This document shows, piece after piece, positions 26,678-35,647 of a DNA stretch of 64,000 nucleotides. The position numbers were made by a program, and so were the translations under genes. Location of the stretch: the NCBI GenBank assembly GCA_963668245.2, contig OY764195.2, forward strand, positions 1,302,001 to 1,366,000. The letters are read 5' to 3'. A model generated the notes under the pieces. That model saw only the letters and a list, made by a program, of their open reading frames with translations, was not told where the DNA came from and ran no database searches. Origin of the DNA: Anoxybacterium sp963668245 (GTDB lineage Bacteria > Bacillota > Clostridia > Peptostreptococcales > Anaerovoracaceae). Position 1 is the stretch's first letter, and each line of letters starts with the position of its first letter.

Positions 26678-26967
26678 TGACAACCCCTTACGACGTAATT
26701 ATTAAGCCGGTTATTACAGAAAGAAGTATGGATGATGCGGCAAACAAAAAATATACTTTCAAGGTTGCTACCAGCGCGAATAAAACGCAGGTAAAACACG
26801 CTCTGGAAGAAATCTTCGGAGTAGAAGTAGCAAAAGTAAACATTATGAATGTTCAGGGTAAAGTTAAAAGAATGGGAAAAACAGTAGGAAGAAGACCTGC
26901 TTCTAAGAAAGCGATTGTAACCCTTACGGAGAAAAGTAAGGAAATCGAATTCTTCCAAAGTCTATAA
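26677..26967 (+). CDS. rplW: Ribosomal protein L23
   Basis: A 96-residue protein at the tunnel exit, the docking place of trigger factor and SRP. The N-terminal DVIIKPVITERSM matches the family, followed by KYTFKVATSANKTQVKHA. It overlaps rplD by one base and leads into rplB after 15 bases. Confidence 0.95.
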   Translation: MTTPYDVIIKPVITERSMDDAANKKYTFKVATSANKTQVKHALEEIFGVEVAKVNIMNVQGKVKRMGKTVGRRPASKKAIVTLTEKSKEIEFFQSL

Positions 26968-26982
26968 GGAGGGACGAAAGAT

Positions 26983-27816
26983 ATGGGAATTAAAAAATAT
27001 AATCCGACCACTCCTGGATTAAGAGGGATGACGGTTTCAACTTTTGAAGAAATTACAACAAGTACCCCGGAAAAATCACTTACAGTGACTCTGAAAAAAC
27101 ATGCCGGAAGAAATGTTAGAGGAAAGATTACTGTAAGACACAGAGGTGGCGGCACTAGAGCAAAGTACAGAATCATCGATTTCAAAAGAAATAAAGATGG
27201 TATTTCTGGAAAAGTAACAACAATTGAGTATGATCCAAACAGAAGTGCAAACATAGCTTTGATCGTATATGCTGATGGTGAGAAAAGATATATTATCGCT
27301 CCAAACAAGCTAAAAGTTGGCGATGTAATCGTATCTGGCCCAGATGCGGATATCAAAGTTGGGAATGCTCTTCCAGTAAAAAATATTCCAGTAGGTACCA
27401 TTATCCACAACATCGAATTAAAGCCTGGTAAAGGTGGACAGATGGTTCGTTCTGCAGGAAACGGAGCTCAGCTTATGGCGAAAGAAGGAAATTACGCTTC
27501 TGTAAGACTTCCTTCCGGCGAAGTAAGAAAGATTCGAATTGAGTGTAGAGCAACAGTGGGTGAAGTTGGTAACCTTGACCACGAAAACATCAAGATTGGT
27601 AAAGCCGGTAGAAAAAGACACATGGGTATTAGACCTACTGTCAGAGGTTCCGTAATGAACCCTAACGATCACCCTCACGGTGGTGGTGAAGGTAAAACTG
27701 GAATTGGTAGAGTTAGTCCAGTTACTCCATGGGGTAAGCCTGCTCTTGGCTACAAGACAAGAAAGAAGAATAAACCATCTAATCAATATATCGTAAAAAG
27801 ACGTAACGAAAAATAG
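26983..27816 (+). CDS. rplB: Ribosomal protein L2
   Basis: The 277-residue protein needed for subunit association and peptidyl transfer. The RGKITVRHRGGGTRAKYR segment is near the N-terminus and the C-terminal NPNDHPHGGGEGK-type loop holds the conserved His. The start follows AAGGAGGG by about 8 bases. rpsS follows after 22 bases. Confidence 0.97.
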   Translation: MGIKKYNPTTPGLRGMTVSTFEEITTSTPEKSLTVTLKKHAGRNVRGKITVRHRGGGTRAKYRIIDFKRNKDGISGKVTTIEYDPNRSANIALIVYADGEKRYIIAPNKLKVGDVIVSGPDADIKVGNALPVKNIPVGTIIHNIELKPGKGGQMVRSAGNGAQLMAKEGNYASVRLPSGEVRKIRIECRATVGEVGNLDHENIKIGKAGRKRHMGIRPTVRGSVMNPNDHPHGGGEGKTGIGRVSPVTPWGKPALGYKTRKKNKPSNQYIVKRRNEK

Positions 27817-27838
27817 TTGAAGGGAGGAAGCAGAAAAA

Positions 27839-28123
27839 ATGGGAAGATCACTTAAAAAGGGCCCTTTTGTAAATGCAAAGCTGCTCAAAAAAATTGAAGA
27901 ACTCAATGCAGCAAATGAGAAAAAAGTTTTAAAAACATGGTCAAGACCATCAACTATATTCCCACAAATGGTGGGGCATACCATTGCTGTACACGATGGA
28001 AAGAAACACGTTCCAGTGTACGTAACTGAAGATATGGTAGGACACAGACTTGGGGAGTTCGCTCCAACAAGAAACTATAGAGGTCATGCCGCAGATAAGT
28101 CTTCAAAAGTTAAGAAGAAATAG
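27839..28123 (+). CDS. rpsS: Ribosomal protein S19
   Basis: A 94-residue 30S head protein that touches the 50S subunit. RSLKKGPFV opens the protein and LGEFAPTRNYRGHA is the family signature near the C-terminus. A Lys-rich tail ends it. Start and spacing fit AGGGAGG at about 27821-27827. Confidence 0.96.
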   Translation: MGRSLKKGPFVNAKLLKKIEELNAANEKKVLKTWSRPSTIFPQMVGHTIAVHDGKKHVPVYVTEDMVGHRLGEFAPTRNYRGHAADKSSKVKKK

Positions 28124-28143
28124 GTAAAGGAGGATCTTAATCA

Positions 28144-28476
28144 ATGGAAGCAAAAGCAGTTGCAAAGTATGTAAGGATGTCTCCTATCAAGCTAAAGCCT
28201 GTTACTGATTTGGTAAGAGGAAAGAACTTAGGCGAGGCGCTGACCATATTAAAGTTTACACCTGGAAAAGGTGCTGAAATCGTAGAAAAAGTTGTGAAAT
28301 CCGCAGCAGCAAATGCTGAAAACAACTTTGACATGAACGTTGACAAGCTATACGTTGCTGAAGTATATGCTCATCAGGGACCAACCATGAAAAGATGGAG
28401 AGCTGGTGCGCAGGGAAGAGCATCCGTTATTTTGAAAAGAAGCAGTCACGTAGGCGTTACTTTAAAGGAAAGATAA
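28144..28476 (+). CDS. rplV: Ribosomal protein L22
   Basis: A 110-residue protein whose beta-hairpin lines the exit tunnel. AVAKYVRMSPIKLKPVTDLV is at about 4-23 and the hairpin is near WRAGAQGRASVILKR at about 81-95. The hairpin has no insertion of the kind seen in macrolide-resistant mutants, as far as I can judge by eye. Confidence 0.95.
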   Translation: MEAKAVAKYVRMSPIKLKPVTDLVRGKNLGEALTILKFTPGKGAEIVEKVVKSAAANAENNFDMNVDKLYVAEVYAHQGPTMKRWRAGAQGRASVILKRSSHVGVTLKER

Positions 28477-28500
28477 TATAAAGAACAGGAGGTTCGTTGA

Positions 28501-29373
28501 ATGGGTCAGAAAGTAAGCCCACATGGTTTAAGAGTGGGCGTTATAAAAGACTGGGATTCCAAATGGTATGCAGATAAGAAAGATTTTGCAGATTATCTAG
28601 TGGAAGATCACAAAATCAGAACTTTTGTGAAAAAGAGACTTTATGCAGCAGGAGTTTCAAAAATATTAATTGATAGAGCGGCTAACAATCAGGTAAAAAT
28701 CACCGTTCTGACCGGTAAACCGGGCATGGTCATCGGAAGATCCGGAAATGGAATCGATGAACTGAAATCGGAAGTTGAGAAATTAACTGGCAAAAGCACA
28801 CTAATTAATATCGTAGAAATCAGAAGAATTGAACTGGATGCACAGCTAACTGCTGAAAGCATTGCTCAGGCTCTTGAAAAGAGAATTTCTTTTAGAAGAG
28901 CTATGAAGCAGGCAATTGGTAGAACGATGAAGTCTGGTGCTAAAGGTATCAAAGTTCTTGTTTCAGGAAGATTAGGCGGTGCTGAAATTGCTAGAAGCGA
29001 AAAATATAGCGAAGGAAATGTTCCTCTTCATACATTGAGGGCAAACATTGACTATGGCTTTGCCGAAGCGGACACAACTTACGGAAAATTGGGTGTAAAA
29101 GTTTGGATTAATCATGGAGAAATCCTTGAAAAAGGTTTAAAAAGCCCAATTCCAGAAGAAAAGAATGATAACCGTGGTGACAAGAGAAGAAATGACAGAG
29201 GAAGAAACGACAAAAACAGAAGAGACGGCGACAGATCAAGAAGAGACAATAGGAATGAAAGCAGACCGGAAGAAAAGAGAGCTGAAAATCCTAGAAGACC
29301 AAGAAATCCTAAGCCGGCTGCACCACAGGTAGAGGAAGTAAAAGCAGAAGCGACAGCTGAAGCTGCAGAATAA
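28501..29373 (+). CDS. rpsC: Ribosomal protein S3 with charged C-terminal extension
   Basis: The mRNA-entry protein with helicase activity. Residues 1-215 form the normal protein: the KH domain with GKPGMVIGRSGNGIDEL and the C-terminal domain with SGRLGGAEIARSEKYSEG. Residues about 217-290 are extra and low complexity, rich in Arg, Asn, Asp, Lys and Glu, ending in an Ala/Glu stretch. The extension is in frame and runs on to rplP with the normal spacing, so it is not a frameshift. Confidence 0.96.
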   Translation: MGQKVSPHGLRVGVIKDWDSKWYADKKDFADYLVEDHKIRTFVKKRLYAAGVSKILIDRAANNQVKITVLTGKPGMVIGRSGNGIDELKSEVEKLTGKSTLINIVEIRRIELDAQLTAESIAQALEKRISFRRAMKQAIGRTMKSGAKGIKVLVSGRLGGAEIARSEKYSEGNVPLHTLRANIDYGFAEADTTYGKLGVKVWINHGEILEKGLKSPIPEEKNDNRGDKRRNDRGRNDKNRRDGDRSRRDNRNESRPEEKRAENPRRPRNPKPAAPQVEEVKAEATAEAAE

Positions 29374-29399
29374 GCGACAGAGAAAGGAGGAAGATAGCG

Positions 29400-29834
29400 A
29401 TGTTAATGCCAAAAAGAGTGAAACGTCGTAGAGTCCACAGAGGAAGAATGAAGGGTGTTGCAACCAAAGGTAATACAATTACTTACGGAGCATTCGGACT
29501 AATTTCACAGGAGTGTGGTTGGATCACTTCAAATCAGATTGAATCAGCGCGTATAGCAATGACTAGATCCATTAAAAGAGGTGGTAAAGTATTTATTAAA
29601 ATATTCCCACATAAATCAGTAACAAAGAAACCTGCAGAAGTTCGAATGGGTTCCGGTAAAGGTGCTCCTGAATTCTGGGTAGCTGTAGTAAAACCAGGAA
29701 GAGTTATGTTTGAAATCGAAGGGGTAACTGAGGCTCAGGCTAGAGAAGCTATGAGACTTGCGTCCCACAAACTTCCTGTTAAATGCAAATTTGCCATCAA
29801 AGGCCAAGAATTAGCAGAGGGTGGTGAAGCGTAA
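29400..29834 (+). CDS. rplP: Ribosomal protein L16
   Basis: A 144-residue protein that organises the A-site tRNA and the GTPase centre. It begins MLMPKRVKRRRVHRGRMKG and has the FGLISQECGWITSNQIESAR core. An internal ATG at 29406 is possible, but the MLMPKR start is the family norm and has AAAGGAGG at 29384-29391. Its stop overlaps the rpmC start (TAATG). Confidence 0.96.
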   Translation: MLMPKRVKRRRVHRGRMKGVATKGNTITYGAFGLISQECGWITSNQIESARIAMTRSIKRGGKVFIKIFPHKSVTKKPAEVRMGSGKGAPEFWVAVVKPGRVMFEIEGVTEAQAREAMRLASHKLPVKCKFAIKGQELAEGGEA

Positions 29835-30037
29835 TGAAAATTGAAAAGATGAGAGAAATGACAGAAGTTGAACTGACGAATGAAGTGAAGAAACTTAAGA
29901 ATGAACTATTTAACTTGAGATTCCAGCACGTAACCGGTCAGCTTGAAAATCCTATCAAAATGAGGGATATAAAGAAGGAAATTGCACGCGTTAAAACCAT
30001 CATCAGAGAAAAAGAACTGAAGAAGGTTCAAGGATAG
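29834..30037 (+). CDS. rpmC: Ribosomal protein L29
   Basis: The 67-residue helical hairpin protein at the tunnel exit beside L23. LKNELFNLRFQHVTGQLENP and the IKKEIARVKTIIREKEL helix match the family. The ATG overlaps the rplP stop by one base. Confidence 0.94.
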   Translation: MKIEKMREMTEVELTNEVKKLKNELFNLRFQHVTGQLENPIKMRDIKKEIARVKTIIREKELKKVQG

Positions 30038-30055
30038 TCGGAAGGAGGATGTAAT

Positions 30056-30313
30056 ATGTTAGACAGAAACAGAAGAAAGACTAAGGTCGGCTTGGTAGTA
30101 AGCGACAAGATGGACAAAACTATCGTTGTGGCTGTTGAAGACTTCGTAAGACATTCCCTTTACGGAAAATCAGTAAAGAGAACGAAGAAGTTCAAGGCTC
30201 ACGATGAAAATAACGAATGTAACATCGGAGATAAAGTAAGAATTATGGAAACAAGACCTCTTAGCAAAGATAAGAGATGGAGACTTGTAAACGTAATCGA
30301 AAAAGTTAAATAG
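30056..30313 (+). CDS. rpsQ: Ribosomal protein S17
   Basis: An 85-residue OB-fold protein binding 16S helix 11. TKVGLVVSDKMDKTIVVAVE opens the fold and GDKVRIMETRPLSKDKRWRL is the family signature. The start follows GGAAGGAGG by 8-9 bases. Confidence 0.96.
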   Translation: MLDRNRRKTKVGLVVSDKMDKTIVVAVEDFVRHSLYGKSVKRTKKFKAHDENNECNIGDKVRIMETRPLSKDKRWRLVNVIEKVK

Positions 30314-30330
30314 TAAAGGAGGCACCAGTT

Positions 30331-30699
30331 ATGATTCAGCCGGAAACCAGGTTAAAAGTAGCTGATAATTCAGGCGCGAAAGAATTATTATGTATTCGTA
30401 TACTGGGCGGTACGAGCCGTCATTATGCGAACATAGGAGATATAATCGTATGTGCCGTGAAGGAAGCAACTCCAGGTGGTGTTGTGAAAAAGGGCGACGT
30501 AGTAAAAGCTGTAGTTGTTAGAACAAAGCATGGCACTAGACGTGTTGACGGAAGCTATGTAAAATTTGACCAAAATGCAGCAGTTATTATAAAAGAAGAT
30601 AAGAACCCAGTCGGAACTCGTATTTTCGGACCAGTTGCAAGAGAACTTCGAGATAAGAGCTTCATGAAAATCGTGTCATTGGCACCAGAAGTACTTTAG
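30331..30699 (+). CDS. rplN: Ribosomal protein L14
   Basis: The 122-residue intersubunit bridge protein. It starts MIQPETRLKVADNSGAKELL and contains IIKEDKNPVGTRIFGPVARE near 90-109, both near-invariant. It has normal spacing to rpsQ and rplX. Confidence 0.97.
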   Translation: MIQPETRLKVADNSGAKELLCIRILGGTSRHYANIGDIIVCAVKEATPGGVVKKGDVVKAVVVRTKHGTRRVDGSYVKFDQNAAVIIKEDKNPVGTRIFGPVARELRDKSFMKIVSLAPEVL

Positions 30700-30714
30700 T
30701 GGGGAGGTGTACAG

Positions 30715-31020
30715 ATGCATATTAAGAAAGACGACACAGTAATGGTTATTACTGGTAAAGACAAAGGAAAAAAAGGCAAAGTTATTAAAGCAATACCTGC
30801 TGAAAATAAAGTTGTCGTAGAAGGCGTAAATGTTCAGACAAAACATCAGAAACAAACAAGAAAAGTGCAGAGCGAAATCAAGCACCAAGAAGGACCAATC
30901 GATGTTTCTAATGTAATGTTCTATGACAGCAAGGCGAAAGCGCCTACAAGAATTGGATATACAATTGATGGCGGACAGAAAAAGAGAGTATCCAAGAAAA
31001 CAGGTCAGATTTTAGACTAA
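30715..31020 (+). CDS. rplX: Ribosomal protein L24
   Basis: A 101-residue assembly-initiating protein with an N-terminal KOW motif (VITGKDKGKKGKVIKAIPAE). The C-terminal part has VMFYDSKAKAPTRIGY. The start follows GGGGAGGTG. Confidence 0.96.
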   Translation: MHIKKDDTVMVITGKDKGKKGKVIKAIPAENKVVVEGVNVQTKHQKQTRKVQSEIKHQEGPIDVSNVMFYDSKAKAPTRIGYTIDGGQKKRVSKKTGQILD

Positions 31021-31044
31021 ATGGTTTGAAAGGAGGGAACAATC

Positions 31045-31587
31045 TTGACAGCAAGACTGAAAGAAACATACAAAAGTGAAGTATTCAATAGTATGATGGA
31101 AAAATTCAAATATAAGAACGTGATGGAAATGCCTAAGCTTGAGAAGATTACCATTAATATGGGTCTTGGCGAAGCGAAGGATAATGCAAAATTGATGGAA
31201 ACTGCAGTTGAAGAACTTGCAATGATTAGCGGGCAGAAGCCTGTTATTACAAAATCAAAGAAGTCAATTGCGAATTTCAAAGTAAGAGAAGGCATGCCTG
31301 TCGGCGCAAAGGTTACTTTGAGAGGGGATAGTATGTTCGAATTTGCAGACAAATTCTTCAACATTTCTCTTCCTAGAGTAAGAGACTTTAAAGGAGTAAG
31401 CAAGAATTCCTTCGATGGAAGAGGAAACTATTCCATGGGGATTAAAGAGCAACTTATCTTCCCTGAAATCAACTTTGACAAGGTAGATAAAATCAAAGGT
31501 ATGAATATCATATTTACTACAACGGCAAAAACAGATGAAGAAGCGATGGCGCTTCTTGAATTCCTTGGCATGCCGTTTGAGAAATAG
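31045..31587 (+). CDS. rplE: Ribosomal protein L5
   Basis: The 180-residue 5S rRNA-binding protein. It starts with a TTG, supported by AAGGAGGG at 31030-31037 and the TARLKETYKSE N-terminus typical of the family. LEKITINMGLGEAKDNAK and the RVRDFKGVSKNSFDGRGNYS segment are complete. Confidence 0.96.
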   Translation: MTARLKETYKSEVFNSMMEKFKYKNVMEMPKLEKITINMGLGEAKDNAKLMETAVEELAMISGQKPVITKSKKSIANFKVREGMPVGAKVTLRGDSMFEFADKFFNISLPRVRDFKGVSKNSFDGRGNYSMGIKEQLIFPEINFDKVDKIKGMNIIFTTTAKTDEEAMALLEFLGMPFEK

Positions 31588-31597
31588 GAGGGAACAA

Positions 31598-31783
31598 ATG
31601 GCAAAGACATCTCTCAAAGTTAAACAAGCGAGAAAACCTAAGTTTTCTACTCGTGCATATACAAGATGCAAGATTTGCGGAAGACCGCATTCTGTATTAA
31701 GAAAATATGGTATATGCCGTATCTGTTTCAGAGAACTGGCTTACAAGGGAGAAATCCCAGGCGTTAGAAAAGCAAGCTGGTAG
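31598..31783 (+). CDS. rpsN: Ribosomal protein S14, zinc-binding short form
   Basis: The 61-residue type Z protein. Two CxxC pairs (CKIC at about 24-27 and CRIC at about 40-43) hold zinc. The ATG at 31598 follows AGGAGGG by 7 bases; longer frames starting upstream lie inside rplE and are rejected. It ends with the conserved GVRKASW. Confidence 0.95.
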   Translation: MAKTSLKVKQARKPKFSTRAYTRCKICGRPHSVLRKYGICRICFRELAYKGEIPGVRKASW

Positions 31784-31814
31784 ATAATAGTAATAGGAAG
31801 GAGGTACTTCAAAA

Positions 31815-32213
31815 ATGACCATGACAGATCCTATAGCAGATATGCTAACAAGAATCAGAAATGCCAATACTGTAGGACATGCAACAGTTGAAATTCCGGC
31901 ATCAAAATTGAAGAAATCAATTGCAGGTATTTTGACTGAAGAAGGCTACATTAGAGGATTTGATGTTATAGAAGGCGATCATCAGGGAACCATTAAAATT
32001 CAAATGAAATATGGTGCTGATAAAGAAAGAGTAATCAGTGGTATTAGAAAGATTTCGAAGCCAGGACTCAAAGTATATGTAAAGAGTGACGAGGTGCCAA
32101 AGGTACTTGGCGGACTTGGAATTGCAATCATCTCCACATCAAATGGAGTAATCAGTGACAAGGAAGCAAGAAGACTTGGCGTAGGCGGCGAAGTAATTTG
32201 TTATGTTTGGTAG
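31815..32213 (+). CDS. rpsH: Ribosomal protein S8
   Basis: A 132-residue central-domain protein and, in E. coli, the repressor of the spc operon. MTMTDPIADMLTRIRNA and the C-terminal GLGIAIISTSNGVISDKEAR match the family exactly. AAGGAGG stands before the start with a 10-base gap. Confidence 0.97.
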   Translation: MTMTDPIADMLTRIRNANTVGHATVEIPASKLKKSIAGILTEEGYIRGFDVIEGDHQGTIKIQMKYGADKERVISGIRKISKPGLKVYVKSDEVPKVLGGLGIAIISTSNGVISDKEARRLGVGGEVICYVW

Positions 32214-32227
32214 GGAGGAAATAAATT

Positions 32228-32776
32228 ATGTCTAGAATAGGTAGATTGCCTGTGACTCTTCCTGCCGGCGTAGAGGTTAAAGTGAGCGACAGTAATGTCG
32301 TTACTGTAAAAGGACCTAAAGGAGAACTGCAGGAACAAATCAGTAAATTAATAAAAGTTGAAATTGCCGACGGCGTTTTAACTGTAACAAGAGATTCCGA
32401 TGTCAAAGAGGCTAGATCCTCTCACGGTCTTTCTAGAACATTAATCAACAATATGGTAACTGGTGTAACTACTGGTTTTGAGAAGAAACTTCAGTTAATC
32501 GGTGTTGGTTATAAGGCAGAAAAGAAGGCCAATGTACTCGTAATGAACTTGGGATACTCACATCCAATCGAAATGGAAGATCCAGACGGAATCCAGACGG
32601 AAGTAACAACTCCGACTGAAATTATCGTTAAGGGAATTAGCAAAGCTTTTGTCGGAAATTATGCGGCTAATATCAGAAAGTGGAGACAGCCTGAACCATA
32701 TAAAGGTAAGGGAATTCGCTATGCTGGTGAAGTTATTCGTAGAAAAGAAGGCAAAACTGGCGCTAAAAAGAAGTAG
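32228..32776 (+). CDS. rplF: Ribosomal protein L6
   Basis: A 182-residue two-domain protein near the sarcin-ricin loop. SRIGRLPVTLPAGVEV begins the protein and EPYKGKGIRYAGEVIRRKEG ends it. It follows rpsH by 14 bases with a GGGAGGA site. Confidence 0.96.
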   Translation: MSRIGRLPVTLPAGVEVKVSDSNVVTVKGPKGELQEQISKLIKVEIADGVLTVTRDSDVKEARSSHGLSRTLINNMVTGVTTGFEKKLQLIGVGYKAEKKANVLVMNLGYSHPIEMEDPDGIQTEVTTPTEIIVKGISKAFVGNYAANIRKWRQPEPYKGKGIRYAGEVIRRKEGKTGAKKK

Positions 32777-32791
32777 GAAGGAGTGAGATAA

Positions 32792-33157
32792 ATGGCAAAA
32801 GAAAGCAGAAGAGATAATCGTCTTGCTAGACATGCAAGAGTTAGAAAAAACCTTTCCGGAACTCCTGAAAAACCAAGACTATGTGTTTTTAGAAGCCTTA
32901 AAAACATCTCTGTACAGATTATAGATGACGTAACCGGATCTACTCTAGTAGCGGCATCCACTCTTGACAAGGATATTAAGGCGCAAGCTTCCTATGGTGG
33001 AAACAAAGCGGCTGCAAAGCTGGTTGGCGAAGCTGTAGCGAAGAAGGCACTGGAAAAAGGAATAGAAACTGTTGCCTTTGATAGAGGCGGATTCTTATAT
33101 CACGGAAGAGTAAAAGAACTGGCTGACGGTGCACGTGAAGCCGGACTGAAATTCTAA
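32792..33157 (+). CDS. rplR: Ribosomal protein L18
   Basis: The 121-residue partner of 5S rRNA and L5. RLARHARVRKNLSGTPEKPR and the C-terminal AFDRGGFLYHGRVKELADGA are canonical. It has normal spc-operon spacing. Confidence 0.96.
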   Translation: MAKESRRDNRLARHARVRKNLSGTPEKPRLCVFRSLKNISVQIIDDVTGSTLVAASTLDKDIKAQASYGGNKAAAKLVGEAVAKKALEKGIETVAFDRGGFLYHGRVKELADGAREAGLKF

Positions 33158-33175
33158 CAGGAAGGGAGAAAAGGA

Positions 33176-33682
33176 ATGCGACAGAATATGATTGATGCAT
33201 CCAAGCTTGACTTGAAAGAGTCCATAATTAACATCAGACGTGTTGCGAAGGTTGTTAAAGGTGGACGAAATTTCAGATTCAGCGTAACTGTTGTAGTTGG
33301 TAACGGCGAAGGATATGTTGGCGTTGGTCTTGGAAAAGCTCAGGAAATTCCTGAAGCTGTAAGAAAAGCAATCGAAGATGCAAAGAAAAAATTAATATAT
33401 GTTCCAACTGTTGGAACAACTATTCCACATAGAACGTTAGGAATTTTTGGTGCTGGTGAAGTACTAATTATGCCTGCAGCTCCTGGTACAGGAGTTATTG
33501 CAGGAAGTTCCGTTCGTTTGGTACTGGAACATGCTGGAATTAAAGATGTAAGAGCAAAGTCTATCGGTTCAAAGAATGCTGGAAATATGGCTTGTGCTAC
33601 AATTGAAGGACTAAGAAACCTTAAGACCGTTGAACAGATCGCAAGACTGAGAGGCAAAACTAAGGAAGAAATTTTAGGATAG
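33176..33682 (+). CDS. rpsE: Ribosomal protein S5
   Basis: A 168-residue fidelity protein. The N-terminal loop with VAKVVKGGRNFRFSVTVVVG is intact; it is the place of spectinomycin-resistance changes. The C-terminal fold has GTGVIAGSSVRLVLEHAGI. The ATG at 33176 is 7-10 bases after GGAAGGGAG, with a second ATG at 33185 possible. Confidence 0.96.
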   Translation: MRQNMIDASKLDLKESIINIRRVAKVVKGGRNFRFSVTVVVGNGEGYVGVGLGKAQEIPEAVRKAIEDAKKKLIYVPTVGTTIPHRTLGIFGAGEVLIMPAAPGTGVIAGSSVRLVLEHAGIKDVRAKSIGSKNAGNMACATIEGLRNLKTVEQIARLRGKTKEEILG

Positions 33683-33694
33683 GAGGAAACGTAA

Positions 33695-33880
33695 ATGGCA
33701 GATAAAACAATAAAGATTACTTTAATTAAAAGTGTCATCGGCGCTTCCCCTCTTCAAAGAAAAGTAGTTGAAGCGTTAGGATTAAGAAAATTACATCATT
33801 CAGTGGAACGTCCTGACACCCCCCAGACACGCGGAGCGGTAGAAAAAGTAAAGCATCTTGTACGTATAGATGAAGTATAA
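33695..33880 (+). CDS. rpmD: Ribosomal protein L30
   Basis: A 61-residue protein. IKITLIKSVIGASPLQRKVV and LGLRKLHHSVERPDTPQTRG are diagnostic. It lies between rpsE and rplO as usual and its start is 6-11 bases after TAGGAGG. Confidence 0.94.
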   Translation: MADKTIKITLIKSVIGASPLQRKVVEALGLRKLHHSVERPDTPQTRGAVEKVKHLVRIDEV

Positions 33881-33897
33881 AAAGGAGGTGTTGTGAA

Positions 33898-34338
33898 ATG
33901 AAACTGCATGAATTAAGAGCAGCCGAAGGTTCCACAAAAACCGGCAAAAGAAAAGGTAGAGGTACTGCTACTGGACAGGGTAAAACTGCTGGTAGAGGTA
34001 TGAATGGACAAAATTCTAGAAGTGGCGGTGGAACTAGACCAGGCTTTGAAGGTGGTCAGATGCCACTTTATAGAAGAATTCCTAAAAGAGGATTCACAAA
34101 TATCTGGAAAAAAGAGTATACCATCTTAAACGTAGATGATTTAAATATGTTTGATGCTGGTACTGTTGTAACTCCAGAACTTCTAAAAGAAAAAGGACTT
34201 GCAAAGCAGGTTGTAGATGGAATTAAAATTCTTGGAGAGGGTAACCTTGAAAAGAGTGTAACTGTACAGGCTCACAAGTTTAGCAAAACCGCAATTGAAA
34301 AGATCGAATCAGCCGGAGGAAAGGCAGAGGTGATCTAG
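33898..34338 (+). CDS. rplO: Ribosomal protein L15
   Basis: A 146-residue 50S assembly protein. The Gly/Arg/Lys-rich N-terminal arm (KRKGRGTATGQGKTAGRGM) reaches into the rRNA; the C-terminal globular part follows from about residue 70. Its stop is one base before the secY ATG. Confidence 0.96.
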   Translation: MKLHELRAAEGSTKTGKRKGRGTATGQGKTAGRGMNGQNSRSGGGTRPGFEGGQMPLYRRIPKRGFTNIWKKEYTILNVDDLNMFDAGTVVTPELLKEKGLAKQVVDGIKILGEGNLEKSVTVQAHKFSKTAIEKIESAGGKAEVI

Positions 34339-34339
34339 T

Positions 34340-35623
34340 ATGAGCATGATTAAAACAATAGCCCAGGCGTGGAGAATTCCTGATATCCGAAGTAAAATTG
34401 TTTTCACATTGCTAATGCTTTTGGTTTTTAGACTGGGCTCAAACATTCCAGTTCCCGGCATTGACAGAGCGATTTTACAAGATGTTTTTAGCGGGAATAC
34501 AGGTCTGTTTGGTTTGTTTGACTTATTCTCAGGGGGAGCTTTCAGTAACTTTACAATCTTTGCTTTGAGCATTACCCCTTATGTAACAGCCTCGATTATT
34601 TTGCAACTTCTAACCATTGCAGTGCCTAGCTTAGAGGCACTTGCAAAGGAAGGAACAGAAGGGAAAAAGAAAATTGCTCAATACACAAGATATTTGACAG
34701 TTGCTTTAGCCTTCATTCAGGCAATTGGGCTTTCTGTGGGATTATTCAGACAGGCAATTATTGTTAAGGACTTTTTCTCGATCACAGTTATTGTTTTAAC
34801 CTTGTCCGCTGGTACCGCATTCCTAATGTGGTTAGGTGAACAGATCAATGATAATGGTATTGGCAATGGTATTTCTTTGATTATCATGGCTGGTATTGTT
34901 TCCAGAATCCCAACTGCAATTCATAGCTCGTTTGTGAAATTGCAGGCAGGTGAACTGGGTGTTGTATCCATTATTTTATTCTGCATCTTTGCTTTGATCG
35001 TTATTGTTGGAATCATTATGATTCAGCAAGGACAAAGAAGAATTCCGGTTCAATATGCAAAGAGAGTTGTTGGAAGAAAAATGTATGGCGGACAAAGCAC
35101 TCATATCCCAATGAAAGTAAATCAGGCAGGGGTTATTCCTGTAATCTTTTCTCTTTCATTGCTACAGTTCCCTCTCACTATCACATATTTTGTGAAAGAT
35201 GGAGCGTTTACCGATTTTGTTAAAACATGGTTTTCAACATCTGGTAATTTGGTAGGGGTGCTGGTTTATGCGGCTTTGAACATTATGCTTATTATGTTCT
35301 TTACTTTCTTTTATACAGCGATTGTTTTCAATCCAATGGAAGTGGCAAACAACATGAAAGCAAACGGTGGATTTATACCAGGGATTAGACCAGGAAGATC
35401 AACTGTTGAATATTTAAATAGAGTTATGACAAGAATTACATTTGTAGGGGCACTGTTCCTTGCATTTATTGCAACTATACCAACGATTATCAGTCATGGA
35501 ACTGCGTTAGATATGCGGTTTGGAGGAACTTCTCTCTTGATTGTAGTTGGCGTTGCACTAGATACAATGAAGCAGATTGAATCACAGATGGTAATGAGAA
35601 ATTACCAAGGCTTCCTCAAATAG
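34340..35623 (+). CDS. secY: Preprotein translocase subunit SecY
   Basis: The 427-residue channel of the Sec translocase, partner of the SecE encoded earlier. About ten membrane helices are visible; GSNIPVPGID follows the first, SITPYVTASIILQLLTIAVP marks helix two, and GGFIPGIRPGRSTVEYL lies before the last part. The start is one base after the rplO stop, so it is probably coupled. Confidence 0.97.
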   Translation: MSMIKTIAQAWRIPDIRSKIVFTLLMLLVFRLGSNIPVPGIDRAILQDVFSGNTGLFGLFDLFSGGAFSNFTIFALSITPYVTASIILQLLTIAVPSLEALAKEGTEGKKKIAQYTRYLTVALAFIQAIGLSVGLFRQAIIVKDFFSITVIVLTLSAGTAFLMWLGEQINDNGIGNGISLIIMAGIVSRIPTAIHSSFVKLQAGELGVVSIILFCIFALIVIVGIIMIQQGQRRIPVQYAKRVVGRKMYGGQSTHIPMKVNQAGVIPVIFSLSLLQFPLTITYFVKDGAFTDFVKTWFSTSGNLVGVLVYAALNIMLIMFFTFFYTAIVFNPMEVANNMKANGGFIPGIRPGRSTVEYLNRVMTRITFVGALFLAFIATIPTIISHGTALDMRFGGTSLLIVVGVALDTMKQIESQMVMRNYQGFLK

Positions 35624-35647
35624 AGGAATAGGTGGAGGATCTTGACA

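Noticed and set aside
27418..27984. 188-codon open frame on the reverse strand across rplB/rpsS
   Set aside because: Lies opposite two canonical ribosomal protein genes and has no ribosome binding site or family similarity; a shadow frame.
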